A stretch of DNA of 64,000 nucleotides from NCBI RefSeq assembly GCF_033343995.1, contig NZ_CP137573.1, positions 3,071,001 through 3,135,000 on the forward strand. Reading direction: 5' to 3'. Below, one piece after another: positions 1 to 8,594 of this stretch. Position 1 is the stretch's first letter; every line of letters starts with the position of its first letter. Position numbers and translations under genes: made by a program. Source of the stretch: Streptomyces sp. HUAS YS2. Its GTDB lineage: Bacteria > Actinomycetota > Actinomycetes > Streptomycetales > Streptomycetaceae. Below the pieces are notes generated by a model. The model made no database searches. It was not told where the DNA came from and worked only from the letters and a program-made list of their open reading frames with translations.

Positions 1-1
1 T

Positions 2-1546
2 GCCGTCCACGACCACATCGGCGAGTACGGCCGCGAGCTGGCCCAGCTGATCGCCTCGGGCGCGGCCCTGCGGGAGGTCGCGCCGGCGCCGATCGCCCCG
101 GACCAGCAGCCGACGATGCCGCCGATGGACCCGACGGTCCCCCCGGCCCCACGGAAGCGCCGCAAGGGGCTCCTCGCGGCGGCGGTCGCGCTGGCACTGG
201 TGGCGGGCGGCGTGGGGACGTACCTGCTGTGGCCGGAGGAGACGAAGAAGCCCCCGGCGGACGCGAAGAAGCCCCCGGCCCCGTCGGGCCCCCGCGTCCC
301 CGGCGTGGACGACCGCGGCCTGGCCGACGCGTCCGGGGTCGTGCCCCAGAACGCGGCCCAGCGCCCGGCCGGCTGGAAGCCCTGGCAGGCGAAGCTGACC
401 GCGCCCGCGTTCGGCTGCTCGGCCGGCGAGTCGGTGCTCGTGTGCCGGACGACGCACGGGCGGTACGAGGCGCTGGACACGGTGAGCGGGAAGAAGCTGT
501 GGGACGCCGAGGTCGACGACGGGGGCACCTCCCCGACCGAGAGCTACATCAGCGTCTCCTCACAGATCTTCATCGCCCGGCACAGCACCCGGCCCACCGT
601 CCACGACGGTCTCGTGGCCTTCGTCTCCGGCGAGAAGCTCCAGGTCCGCGATGCCCGGACCGGGGCCGTCCGCTGGGAGAAGGAGGCGTACGGCGCACGG
701 TTCGAACAGGCACGGACGATCGTCGCCGACGGCACGGTCTTCGCGACGACGCCGGTCGCCGGGACCGAGGACGACGTCGACTCGGACCAGGTGGCCCTGA
801 CCGCGTTCGCCCTCGCCGACGGCAAGCAACTGTGGACGAAGGCGCTCACCACCGCCACGATCTCGATGTCCGAACGGAGACCTTACGAAGCGGTCGCCTA
901 TGCGAAGGGCGCGGTGTACGCCCTCAGCGACGGCGGCCTGGTGGCCTACGACGCGAAGACCGGCGACCTGCGCGGGCAGGTCGACCAGGACGCCCGGACC
1001 TGCGCCGAGATCAAGATCCTGGGCTCGTCCGCGTACTGCACGGACGCCCCGTACAGCAGGACCGACCAGGCGAAGATGCACGTTCTGGACGCCGGCACGC
1101 TCGCCACGACGGGCTCCCTGCCCGCGCCGGTGGCGGCTCTGGGGCCGAGCGCGATCGGCCCGAACATCGTGGCGGGGCTCGAAAAGGGGCTGACGGTCCT
1201 CGACCCGCGCAGCGGGAACACGCTCGGGACGTTCGCGGCGAAGGAGGCCCCGGCCGGCCTCGCCCATGCCCGGTCCGCACCGCTGCTCGCGGGCGACCAG
1301 GTCGTGTACGCCGACTACTCCTCGCTCTACACCGTGCGGCTCGGCTCGGACGGCAAGCCCGCCGGGCTGAAGGTCACGCCGGTTCCGGGCGCGCCGGGGC
1401 CGCGGGCCAAGGAGGAGGCGTACGACCCGAACTACGGCCAGTTCTATGCGAAGGAGATCCGCTCACCCGAGGTCCTGCCCGTCGGCGGAATCGCCTACGT
1501 CGTGTACGACAAGGGTGTCGTCGCCTCCGTAGAGCTGCCCAAGTGA
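2..1546 (+). CDS. Ser/Thr protein kinase with PQQ-like C-terminal domain (5' end outside window)
   Basis: Open in frame 2 from the first codon, so the gene starts upstream of the window and only the C-terminal 514 residues are visible. They hold the tail of an intracellular segment (EYGRELAQL, matching LLSEYADTARRF in the next gene just after its kinase domain), a Pro-rich linker, a basic stretch KRRK, one membrane helix at about residues 56-77, and an extracellular part with repeated W/G-rich strands such as SGKKLWDAE and DGKQLWTKA, typical of PQQ/YVTN beta-propellers. It is a tandem paralogue of the following kinase. The kinase catalytic residues are not in view; the kinase assignment rests on this paralogy. 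Likely a receptor kinase sensing an extracytoplasmic ligand. Confidence 0.8.
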   Translation, partial: AVHDHIGEYGRELAQLIASGAALREVAPAPIAPDQQPTMPPMDPTVPPAPRKRRKGLLAAAVALALVAGGVGTYLLWPEETKKPPADAKKPPAPSGPRVPGVDDRGLADASGVVPQNAAQRPAGWKPWQAKLTAPAFGCSAGESVLVCRTTHGRYEALDTVSGKKLWDAEVDDGGTSPTESYISVSSQIFIARHSTRPTVHDGLVAFVSGEKLQVRDARTGAVRWEKEAYGARFEQARTIVADGTVFATTPVAGTEDDVDSDQVALTAFALADGKQLWTKALTTATISMSERRPYEAVAYAKGAVYALSDGGLVAYDAKTGDLRGQVDQDARTCAEIKILGSSAYCTDAPYSRTDQAKMHVLDAGTLATTGSLPAPVAALGPSAIGPNIVAGLEKGLTVLDPRSGNTLGTFAAKEAPAGLAHARSAPLLAGDQVVYADYSSLYTVRLGSDGKPAGLKVTPVPGAPGPRAKEEAYDPNYGQFYAKEIRSPEVLPVGGIAYVVYDKGVVASVELPK

Positions 1547-1567
1547 CCTACTGAGAGGACGTGTTCG

Positions 1568-3892
1568 GTGCTGAAGGCACTTCCCGACGGGCAGCCCCCG
1601 CGTCTCGTCGGGCCCTACCGGCTGCTCGCCGCGCTCGGCGCGGGCGGCATGGGTGAGGTCCACCTGGCCTGCCGGACGGACGCGCCGACGGCCGATCCGC
1701 ATCTGATGGTCGCGGTGAAGACCGTCCGCGCGGACCTGGAGGTCGACGGGGACTTCCGCACCCGGTTCCGGCGCGAGATCACCGCCGCGCGCGCGGTGAG
1801 CGGCCCGTACGCGGCGCAACTCGTCGACGCCGACGCGGACGCCGTGGTGCCGTGGCTCGCGACCGAGTACGTTCCCGGGCCCTCGCTGGCCGAGGCGGTG
1901 ACCCGGGCGGGCGCGCTGCCGGTCGAGGCGGTACGGGCGCTGGGCGCGGCGCTCGCGCGAGCACTTGAGTCGGTGCACGCGGCGAAGGTGCTGCACCGGG
2001 ACCTCAAGCCGGCGAACGTGCTGCTGGGGGCCGCCGGGCCGAAGCTGATCGACTTCGGCATCGCGCAGGCGTTTGAGGCAACGGCACTGACCTCGACGGG
2101 ACTTGTGGTCGGCTCACCCGGCTTCATGTCGCCGGAGCATCTGGTCGGCAGCCGGGCCGTCGTGCCCGCGTCGGACGTGTTCTGTCTGGGCGCGGTGCTC
2201 GCGTTCGCGGCGAGCGGGCGCGGGCCGTTCCACGACGAGGAGATGGCCTCGGTCGTCTTCCGGATCAGCCGGGCCCAGGCCGAACTGGACGGCGTACCTG
2301 AGGAGTTGCGACCGGTCGTCGAGCGCTGCCTGCGACTCGACCCGACGGAGCGGCCGACGGCGGCGGAGCTGGTCGAGCTGTTCGGCGGGGAGGAGCCGAC
2401 GGCCTTCCCATGGCCGGGCGGCGTGCTTTCGCTGCTCTCCGAGTACGCGGACACGGCGCGGCGGTTCGGCGAGGCCGCGGCGTCCGGGGCAGGCGTGGCC
2501 GACCTCCCGACGATCGGCCCGCAGGTGCCGTACTCCCCCACGGCGGCCGGATACCGGCCCGCCGTGCCCGAGGGGCCGGAGGCACGCCGCCGGCCGTGGG
2601 GGCGGATCACGGCCGGGGCGGTCGCGGTGGCGGTGGTCGCGGCGGCCGTGGGCGTCGTGCTGCTCAACCGCGGGGAGGGCCAGGGAGGTTCGACGGGCGG
2701 CGCGGCCGGTCCCGGTCCCACGACCGGCTCCAGCACAGGCCCCGGGGCCCCGGCCACGCTCAGCCAGGTCGTGCTGCCGTACGGCGGGGAGGGCCATCCC
2801 GACGACTTCGGGAAGGCGGGCACGGACCGCGCGTTCCGCCCGGCGGGCTGGTCACCCTGGAAGGCGCAGGTCGAGGCGGGCACCGATTCCTGTGCGCTCG
2901 CCCCGAAGGTCCTCGTGTGCGCCGGGAGCGGCGGCGCGGCGGTGGGCCTGAACGCGGCGGACGGGAAGAAGCTCTGGTCGGCGCCGGCGCGAAAGACACC
3001 CAACGGGGAAGGCCTGTACTCGACGGCCGGGTACCCGGCGATCGTCGGCGAGACCGCGTACATCTCCGGTCCCGACGGGCTGACGGCGTACGGGATCGCG
3101 GACGGCAAGCAGCGGGGGAAGATCCCGGCGCCGGGCGGCGACTGGGCGGTGAAGGGCTCCGACCTGCACGAGGGCGTCCTCTACTCCACGTACGTCAACC
3201 TCGCGGACGCCGACAAGGGGCTCGTCATCGCCGTGAAGCTGGGCGGCACGGGCAAGGAGCTGTGGCGGAGCCGGCTCGACGGCACCCCGGAGCACCCGGT
3301 CACCGCCGGGGGCAGGGTCTACGTACCGGTGGGCGCCGTCACGATGGCCCTCGACGCCCGGACGGGCAAGGAGACCGCAAGGAGCTCCGGCAGCGAGCCG
3401 TGCGGCGACATCGCCGTACAGGGGAAGTACGTGCTGTGCTCACCTTCCATGGACGGCGGGGTCCCCGTGCTCGACGCCCGGACGCTCCGGCAGGTACGGA
3501 CGCTGGGCAAGGGCACGGAGATGGCCGGCGGACCGGCGGTGAGCGCGGACGGACTGGTGGCCGTGGTCGGCGGCGACCTGGACCATACGGTGATCACGTA
3601 CGACCTCGAGAGCGGGCGCGAGCGGTGGCGTGCGGAGACGATGCCCCACCTGGAGCGACTGAGCCGGGTCTATTTCGCGGGTGACCGCGTCCTGGCCGGA
3701 GGAAAGCACGAGGTGCACGCCATCCCGGTGTCGGGGCCGCCGGCCCGGTCGCAGAACATCGAGGTGATCCGCCTGAACCTGCCGGACTCGATCGACGCGT
3801 CCGCCCTGTCCTCCAGCGAGGCGCTGGCCGCCGGAGGGGCGGTGTTCCTGCCCTTCCCCGACGGCCTGGTCGTCTCCGGTCACCTGCCCTGA
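1568..3892 (+). CDS. transmembrane Ser/Thr protein kinase with PQQ-like propeller
   Basis: 774 residues from GTG, preceded by AGAGGAC about 9 nt upstream and lying 21 nt after the first kinase. Kinase domain: glycine loop LGAGGMGEVHLA (about 23-34), catalytic Lys at about 51 in VAVKTV, HRDLKPAN (143-150), DFG (162-164) and SPE (188-190), so all Hanks motifs are intact. A Pro-rich juxtamembrane region is followed by one membrane helix (about 346-368) and a C-terminal PQQ-type propeller with repeated LDARTGKE and DGKQ turns. The architecture is that of actinobacterial receptor kinases. Tandem with its paralogue and probably co-transcribed. The substrate cannot be told from sequence. Confidence 0.93.
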   Translation: MLKALPDGQPPRLVGPYRLLAALGAGGMGEVHLACRTDAPTADPHLMVAVKTVRADLEVDGDFRTRFRREITAARAVSGPYAAQLVDADADAVVPWLATEYVPGPSLAEAVTRAGALPVEAVRALGAALARALESVHAAKVLHRDLKPANVLLGAAGPKLIDFGIAQAFEATALTSTGLVVGSPGFMSPEHLVGSRAVVPASDVFCLGAVLAFAASGRGPFHDEEMASVVFRISRAQAELDGVPEELRPVVERCLRLDPTERPTAAELVELFGGEEPTAFPWPGGVLSLLSEYADTARRFGEAAASGAGVADLPTIGPQVPYSPTAAGYRPAVPEGPEARRRPWGRITAGAVAVAVVAAAVGVVLLNRGEGQGGSTGGAAGPGPTTGSSTGPGAPATLSQVVLPYGGEGHPDDFGKAGTDRAFRPAGWSPWKAQVEAGTDSCALAPKVLVCAGSGGAAVGLNAADGKKLWSAPARKTPNGEGLYSTAGYPAIVGETAYISGPDGLTAYGIADGKQRGKIPAPGGDWAVKGSDLHEGVLYSTYVNLADADKGLVIAVKLGGTGKELWRSRLDGTPEHPVTAGGRVYVPVGAVTMALDARTGKETARSSGSEPCGDIAVQGKYVLCSPSMDGGVPVLDARTLRQVRTLGKGTEMAGGPAVSADGLVAVVGGDLDHTVITYDLESGRERWRAETMPHLERLSRVYFAGDRVLAGGKHEVHAIPVSGPPARSQNIEVIRLNLPDSIDASALSSSEALAAGGAVFLPFPDGLVVSGHLP

Positions 3893-3908
3893 CCGGACGG
3901 CGGTCGCC

Positions 3909-4760
3909 TCACACCGTCGCCGACCGGTACTTCCGTACCGACAGCGTCCGGAACACCACGATGATCAGGAACGACCAGATCAGCGAGGCCCACACCGGGT
4001 ACTGCATCGGCCACGCGTCCGACGGTGAGACGCCCGGGTTGCCGAAGAGTTCGCGGCAGGCCTGGACGGTCGCGCTGAAGGGGTTCCACTCGGCGATCGG
4101 CTGGAGCCAGGACGGCATCTGGCTGGAGTCCACGAACGCGTTCGAGATGAACGTGACCGGGAACAGCCAGATCAGGCCGCCGGACGTCGCCGCCTCCGGG
4201 GTGCGGACCGACAGGCCGATCAGCGCGCCGATCCAGGAGAAGGCGTAGCCGAGCAGGAGCAGCAGCGCGAACGCGGCGAGCGCCTTCGGGATGCCGTTGT
4301 GGATGCGCCAGCCCACCAGCAGGGCGACGATCGCGAGGACGACGAGCGTGAGCGTGGTCTGCACGAGGTCCGCGAGGGTGCGGCCGGTGAGGACCGCGCC
4401 GCGGGCCATGGGCAGCGAGCGGAATCGGTCGATCAGACCCTTGTGCATGTCGTCGGCGATGCCCGCGCCCGCGCCGGCCGTGGCGAAGGTGACGGTCTGG
4501 GCGAAGATGCCCGCCATCAGGAACTCGCGGTAGACCTGCGGGGAGGTCGAGCCGCCGATGTTCATGGAGCCGCCGAACACGTAGCTGAACAGCACCACGA
4601 ACATGATCGGCTGGATGAGCCCGAAGATGACCATCTCGGGGATGCGGGTCATCCGGATCAGGTTGCGCTTGGCGACGACGAGCGAGTCGCCGATCGACTG
4701 GGAGATGCCGCCGCGCGGCTTGGGGGCCGGCGTGGGGACGGTGTGGGAGATCGTGGTCAC
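3909..4760 (-). CDS. ABC-2 type exporter permease (DrrB-like)
   Basis: 283 residues. After a short cytoplasmic N-terminus there are about six hydrophobic helices and the ABC-2 pattern seen in daunorubicin-type exporters (PQVYREFLMAGIFAQTV, then RFRSLPMARGAV, the conserved coupling segment). It is the membrane half of a two-gene exporter: its ATG overlaps the stop of the upstream ATPase gene by 4 nt (4757-4760), so the two are translationally coupled. It would pair as a homodimer with two ATPase subunits at the cytoplasmic membrane and export a hydrophobic compound. The substrate is unknown; resistance to a drug is possible by family but not shown. Confidence 0.93.
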   Translation of the reverse strand: MTTISHTVPTPAPKPRGGISQSIGDSLVVAKRNLIRMTRIPEMVIFGLIQPIMFVVLFSYVFGGSMNIGGSTSPQVYREFLMAGIFAQTVTFATAGAGAGIADDMHKGLIDRFRSLPMARGAVLTGRTLADLVQTTLTLVVLAIVALLVGWRIHNGIPKALAAFALLLLLGYAFSWIGALIGLSVRTPEAATSGGLIWLFPVTFISNAFVDSSQMPSWLQPIAEWNPFSATVQACRELFGNPGVSPSDAWPMQYPVWASLIWSFLIIVVFRTLSVRKYRSATV

Positions 4761-5791
4761 TTCACCGCCTCCTTTCCGCTCCGGTCACGGCCCCGGCTCC
4801 GGGAGTCCGCGCCGCCGTTCTCCTCCTCGTCCAGCAGCTCGGCCGCATGGCCGGTCAGCGAGATGAAGACGTCGTCGAGGGTGGGCCGGCGCAGGCCGAT
4901 GTCGTCGATCTCGACGCCGACGGTGTCGAGATCGCGGATGACCTCGGCGAGCAGCTTCGCGCCGCCGGTGACGGGCACCGTCAGCTTGCGGGTGTGGTTC
5001 TCGACGGAGACCTCGCCGTGGCCGATGCCGGCCAGTCCGTAGCGGGCGAGGACGTCCCGGGCCGGGTCGATCTGCTCGGGCTGGTGGACGACGACCTCGA
5101 CGCGCTCGCCTCCGGTCTGGGCCTTGAGCTCGTCCGAGGTGCCGCGGGCGATGACCTTGCCGTGGTCGACGACGCAGATGTCGTGGGCGAGGTGATCGGC
5201 CTCCTCCAGGTACTGGGTCGTCAGGAGCAGCGTCGTACCCCCCGCGACGAGTTCCTGGATGATGCCCCACAGGGCCTGCCGGTTGCGGGGGTCGAGGCCG
5301 GTCGTCGGCTCGTCCATGAACATCACGGGCGGCGAGACGACCAGGGCGGCCGCAAGGTCGAGCCGGCGGCGCATGCCGCCGGAGTACGTCTTGGCGGGCC
5401 GGTCGGCGGCCTCGGCGAGGCTGAAGCGCTCGAGCAGTTCGTCCGCGCGGACCTTCGCCTGCTTGGCCTTCATCTGGTAGAGCTGGCCGACCATCTGGAG
5501 GTTCTCGCGGCCGGTCAGGTACTCGTCGACCGCGGCGAACTGGCCGGAGAGGCCGATGGAGCGCCGTACTTCGTTGGGGTGCTTGAGCACGTCGATCCCG
5601 GCGACGACCGCGCGGCCGCTGTCGGGCTGGAGGAGCGTCGTGAGCACGCGCACCGTGGTGGTCTTTCCCGCGCCGTTCGGGCCGAGCAGGCCCAGGACCG
5701 TGCCTTCGGGCACATCGAGGTCGACGCCGTCCAGAGCTCGTACGTCGCCGAAGGTCTTCACCAGACCCTCGGCGTATATCGCGCCTGGCAT
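4757..5791 (-). CDS. ABC exporter ATP-binding protein (DrrA-like)
   Basis: 344 residues from the ATG that begins MPGAIYAEG, chosen because GGGAG lies 8 nt upstream; a longer frame starting 60 nt earlier lacks this. Walker A GPNGAGKTT (about 38-46), signature YSGGM (136-140), Walker B VMFMDEPTTGLD (156-167) and the H-loop region are all present, plus the C-terminal DrrA extension (LDDVFISLTGH). It powers the coupled permease gene that follows. A palindrome about 97 nt upstream (5888-5901) is a candidate operator for a local repressor of the PadR type often associated with such exporters, although no such gene is in the window. Confidence 0.94.
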   Translation of the reverse strand: MPGAIYAEGLVKTFGDVRALDGVDLDVPEGTVLGLLGPNGAGKTTTVRVLTTLLQPDSGRAVVAGIDVLKHPNEVRRSIGLSGQFAAVDEYLTGRENLQMVGQLYQMKAKQAKVRADELLERFSLAEAADRPAKTYSGGMRRRLDLAAALVVSPPVMFMDEPTTGLDPRNRQALWGIIQELVAGGTTLLLTTQYLEEADHLAHDICVVDHGKVIARGTSDELKAQTGGERVEVVVHQPEQIDPARDVLARYGLAGIGHGEVSVENHTRKLTVPVTGGAKLLAEVIRDLDTVGVEIDDIGLRRPTLDDVFISLTGHAAELLDEEENGGADSRSRGRDRSGKEAVK

Positions 5792-5887
5792 GTGGGTTCT
5801 CCCAGGGATTTCGGGCGTTTCCCGCCCAAGTCTAGGTAGGCCGGACGCCACGCGCCCAGCGAATGAGTGACCTGGAGCACACCGTAA

Positions 5888-5901
5888 CGCGATACATCGC
5901 G
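5888..5901. promoter_or_regulatory. candidate operator upstream of the ABC exporter
   Basis: The sequence CGCGAT-AC-ATCGCG has perfect 6-bp arms around a 2-bp centre. It lies in the spacer upstream of the exporter ATPase gene. Sites of this type are known for PadR-family repressors of multidrug exporters; that link is inference. Confidence 0.4.
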
Positions 5902-5923
5902 AGCGACAACGTGTTTACGGCGC

Positions 5924-6019
5924 TCAGCCCGCCGTCACCACGTGACCCACGCCCTTCAGCCCGCCGTCACCACGTGACCCGCCTCCTTCAGCCCGCCGTG
6001 ACCACGTACCCCGCCTCCC
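5924..6019. repeat. 32-bp tandem triplication of the ilvA 3' end
   Basis: TCAGCCCGCCGTCACCACGT-type units begin at 5924, 5956 and 5988, exactly 32 bp apart. The third unit holds the real stop codon and last codons of ilvA (EAGYVVTAG); the other two are copies downstream of the stop. Units 1 and 2 are nearly identical to each other and differ slightly from unit 3. Confidence 0.85.
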
Positions 6020-7220
6020 GCAGCGCCGCCTCCACCTCCGCGCAGTGCTCCGGGCCCTTCGTCTCCAGGTGGAGTTCGACCTCCACCTCCGTCAGACCCA
6101 GGCGCGGATCGGTGCGGACGTGGCCGACGTCGAGGACGTTCGCGTCCACCGCCGACAGCACGCCGAGCAGGTTCGCCAGCACTCCCGGCCGGTCCGTCAC
6201 GCGCAGTCGCAGGCTCAGGTAGCGCCCGCCCGCCGCCATGCCGTGCCGCAGGATCCGCTGCAGCACCAGCGGGTCCACGTTGCCCCCGGACAGCACCGCC
6301 ACCACCGGCCCGCGGAACGACTTCGGGTCGCTCAGCAGCGCCGCGACCGGGCTCACCCCGGCCGGCTCGACCACCAGCTTCGCCCGCTCCAGGCAGAGCA
6401 GCAGCGCCGTGGACAGCGCGTCCTCGGAGACCGTGCGGACCTCGTCCACGTACTCCTGGATGATCCGGAACGGCACGTCGCCGGGCCGGCCCACCTTGAT
6501 CCCGTCCGCCATCGTCGTCGGCGCGTCGATCGACACCGGGTGCCCCACGGCCAGCGACGGCGGGTACGCCGCCGCACCCTCCGCCTGCACGCCGATCACC
6601 TTCACGTCCGGCCGCACCGACTTCACGGCGAGCCCGATCCCCGCCGCGAGCCCCCCGCCGCCGATGCCGACGACGATCGTGCGGACCTCCGGGCACTGCT
6701 CCAGGATCTCCAGGCCCACCGTGCCCTGCCCGGCGATGATGTCCGGGTGGTCGAAGGGGTGGATGAACACCGCCCCCGTCTCGTCCGCGTACTCCTCCGC
6801 CGCCGCCAGCGTCTCGTCCACCACCTGCCCGTGCAGCCGCACGTCGGCGCCGTAGTCGCGGGTCGCCGCGACCTTCGGCAGCGGCGCCCCGACCGGCATG
6901 AACACCGTCGCGTGCACCCCGAGCAGCGCCGACGCCAGCGCGACGCCCTGCGCGTGGTTCCCTGCCGACGCCGCGACCACCCCGGCCGCCCGCTGCTCCG
7001 GCCGCAGCCCCGCGATCCGCACGTACGCGCCGCGCAGCTTGAACGAACCGGTCCGCTGCAGGTTCTCGCACTTGAGGTGCACCGGCGCCCCGACCAGCGA
7101 CGACAGGTACCGGCTCCCCTCCATCGCGGTCACCCGGGCGACACCCGACAGCATCTTCTGCGCCCCGCGCACGTCGTCCAGGATCAGAGGGTGCCAGGGG
7201 TCAGGCGAACGGAAGCTCAT
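5988..7220 (-). CDS. ilvA: threonine ammonia-lyase with C-terminal ACT domain
   Basis: 410 residues. Converts L-threonine to 2-oxobutanoate and ammonia, the first step toward isoleucine (or threonine catabolism). PLP-lysine K61 sits in SFKLRGAY, and the phosphate-binding glycine loop is GIGGGGLAAG (about 192-201). Residues about 330-402 form an ACT-type regulatory domain (LRLRVTDRPGVLANLLGVLS), giving the short catabolic/biosynthetic-like form with one ACT unit rather than the two of E. coli IlvA. The start is the ATG followed by SFRSPDPWHP. Divergent from the MarR gene. Its last 32 bp are triplicated downstream. Confidence 0.95.
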   Translation of the reverse strand: MSFRSPDPWHPLILDDVRGAQKMLSGVARVTAMEGSRYLSSLVGAPVHLKCENLQRTGSFKLRGAYVRIAGLRPEQRAAGVVAASAGNHAQGVALASALLGVHATVFMPVGAPLPKVAATRDYGADVRLHGQVVDETLAAAEEYADETGAVFIHPFDHPDIIAGQGTVGLEILEQCPEVRTIVVGIGGGGLAAGIGLAVKSVRPDVKVIGVQAEGAAAYPPSLAVGHPVSIDAPTTMADGIKVGRPGDVPFRIIQEYVDEVRTVSEDALSTALLLCLERAKLVVEPAGVSPVAALLSDPKSFRGPVVAVLSGGNVDPLVLQRILRHGMAAGGRYLSLRLRVTDRPGVLANLLGVLSAVDANVLDVGHVRTDPRLGLTEVEVELHLETKGPEHCAEVEAALREAGYVVTAG

Positions 7221-7366
7221 GACCGCAAGTCTCCCAGCTCACCGGCCCTCCGGCCGCCGGGAGACCACGCGTCCGGGCCGGTTTGCGCAGCCCCGGTACG
7301 GACCCCCGCCCGCACGCGTACTCTGTCCCCCACCAACCGACCACGCACGAGAGAGCCCCCACAGCC

Positions 7367-7897
7367 ATGCCCACGTCTCAGGACATGACGACTGCGCTCG
7401 ACCCCGGTCTCCTCGATGCCCTCCAGCACCAGGTGGCCGTGTTCGCCCGGCGCGCCGAACAGACCAGGCTCGGCGGCACCGGCCAGCTCCGCAACTCCAT
7501 GGACCGTGCCGCCTACCTGCTCCTCAACCGACTGGAACAGGAAGGGCCGATGGGCGTCAAGGCGCTCGCGGCGGGCATGGGGATCGACTCGTCGACCGTC
7601 ACCCGTCAGGTCGCCCCGCTCGTCGACACCGGCCTGGTCAAGCGCACCTCGCACCCGGAGGACGGGCGCGCGGTCGTGCTCCAGCTGTCGCCGCGCGGCC
7701 TGGCCCGCCTGGAGGAGGTCCGCTCCTCGCGCCGCCAGCTGATGGTGGAGGTCACGGAGGGCTGGACGCCGGACGAGCGGGAGTCGTTCTGCATGCTGCT
7801 CACCCGCTTCAACTCGGCCCTGTCCGCACGCCAGTCGGGGCTTCCGGCGCAGCCGGAGGCGGGCGCGTCGCGGGCGGAGCCGTCGACGGAGGCGTGA
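7367..7897 (+). CDS. MarR family transcriptional regulator
   Basis: 176 residues from the ATG beginning MPTSQDMTT; an upstream in-frame start at 7283 would add a Pro-rich tail without ribosome site support. Winged-helix DNA-binding segment: LNRLEQEGPMGVKALAAGMG, SSTVTRQVAPLVDTGLV, then the wing with EDGRAVVLQLSPRG. All are typical MarR features. It is transcribed away from ilvA with a short spacer, so it may regulate itself and possibly ilvA. No ligand-binding residues can be named. Confidence 0.9.
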   Translation: MPTSQDMTTALDPGLLDALQHQVAVFARRAEQTRLGGTGQLRNSMDRAAYLLLNRLEQEGPMGVKALAAGMGIDSSTVTRQVAPLVDTGLVKRTSHPEDGRAVVLQLSPRGLARLEEVRSSRRQLMVEVTEGWTPDERESFCMLLTRFNSALSARQSGLPAQPEAGASRAEPSTEA

Positions 7898-7904
7898 CGA
7901 CGGC

Positions 7905-8027
7905 GGGCGCGTCGTGGCGTCCTCCGGGTCCGCGGCGTGGCGACCTTTCGGTCCGCGTCGTGACGTCTGAGGGGGCGCGCGTCGTGGCGTCTTCCGGCGC
8001 CCGTGTCGTGGCGTCTCCCGGCGCCTG
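7905..8027. repeat. degenerate about 24-bp tandem repeats
   Basis: Five imperfect copies of a unit resembling GCGTCGTGGCGTCTTCCGG follow the MarR stop codon. The unit length varies from about 22 to 26 bp. No gene or hairpin of ordinary type explains them. Confidence 0.6.
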
Positions 8028-8092
8028 CGAGCCGACAGTCGGCGTCGAGTCCCGACCGTCATCGCGCGGCTATTGACCTGAACCGCACCCCT

Positions 8093-8108
8093 GTCCTCAT
8101 ATGAGGAC
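8093..8108. promoter_or_regulatory. 16-bp perfect palindrome abutting sigma-like gene
   Basis: GTCCTCAT followed directly by ATGAGGAC is a perfect 16-bp palindrome ending one base before the GTG at 8109. It could be an operator overlapping the transcription or translation start of the sigma-like gene. Confidence 0.5.
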
Positions 8109-8594
8109 GTGGGAGACGGGCGCGATCGGAACGGCGGTCAACAGCTCCGCCATACACGCGAGTTCGAGGCCTTCGTGGCAGGAGCCGGGGGCCGGCTGCT
8201 GCATGCCGCGACGCTGCTCACCGCCGAGACCCCGGCCCGCAACCCCCGCGCCCACGCCCTGCTGACCGCCTCGCTCGCGCACACGTACGCCCACTGGGAC
8301 CGGCTGCGCGGCGAGGACCCGTACGACCGCACCCGCACCGACCTCGCCGCCCGCTTCGCCCGTGCCGCCTGGCGCCACCACCGCGGGCACGGTGGCGTCC
8401 TGTCCCGGCTCACCCCGCAGGAACGGCTGATCGTCGTGCTCCGCGTGTACGAGGGCGTGGCCGAGGAGCAGACCGCGGCGATGCTGGGGCTGCCGACGGA
8501 ACGGGTCCGGGCGGTCTGCGCCCGGTCGGTGGCCGCCCTGCGCCGCACCGCTCCCCCGCCCTCAGCTTCGGCGCAGGACCGGGCGGCGTCATGA
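8109..8594 (+). CDS. SigE-type sigma-70 family protein
   Basis: 161 residues from GTG. The second half is a region 4 helix-turn-helix: LTPQERLIVVLRVYEG, then EEQTAAMLGLPTERVRAVCARSVAALRR. The first half (about 25-95) is a divergent, His/Arg-rich region 2-like segment, as in the SigE subfamily of actinobacterial ECF-like factors. The start codon immediately follows a 16-bp palindrome whose GAGG could only just serve as ribosome site, so autoregulation or a leaderless message is possible. Its stop overlaps the ATG of a small membrane protein, a pattern typical of a sigma factor and its membrane regulator. Whether it functions as a true sigma factor is inferred. Confidence 0.8.
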   Translation: MGDGRDRNGGQQLRHTREFEAFVAGAGGRLLHAATLLTAETPARNPRAHALLTASLAHTYAHWDRLRGEDPYDRTRTDLAARFARAAWRHHRGHGGVLSRLTPQERLIVVLRVYEGVAEEQTAAMLGLPTERVRAVCARSVAALRRTAPPPSASAQDRAAS

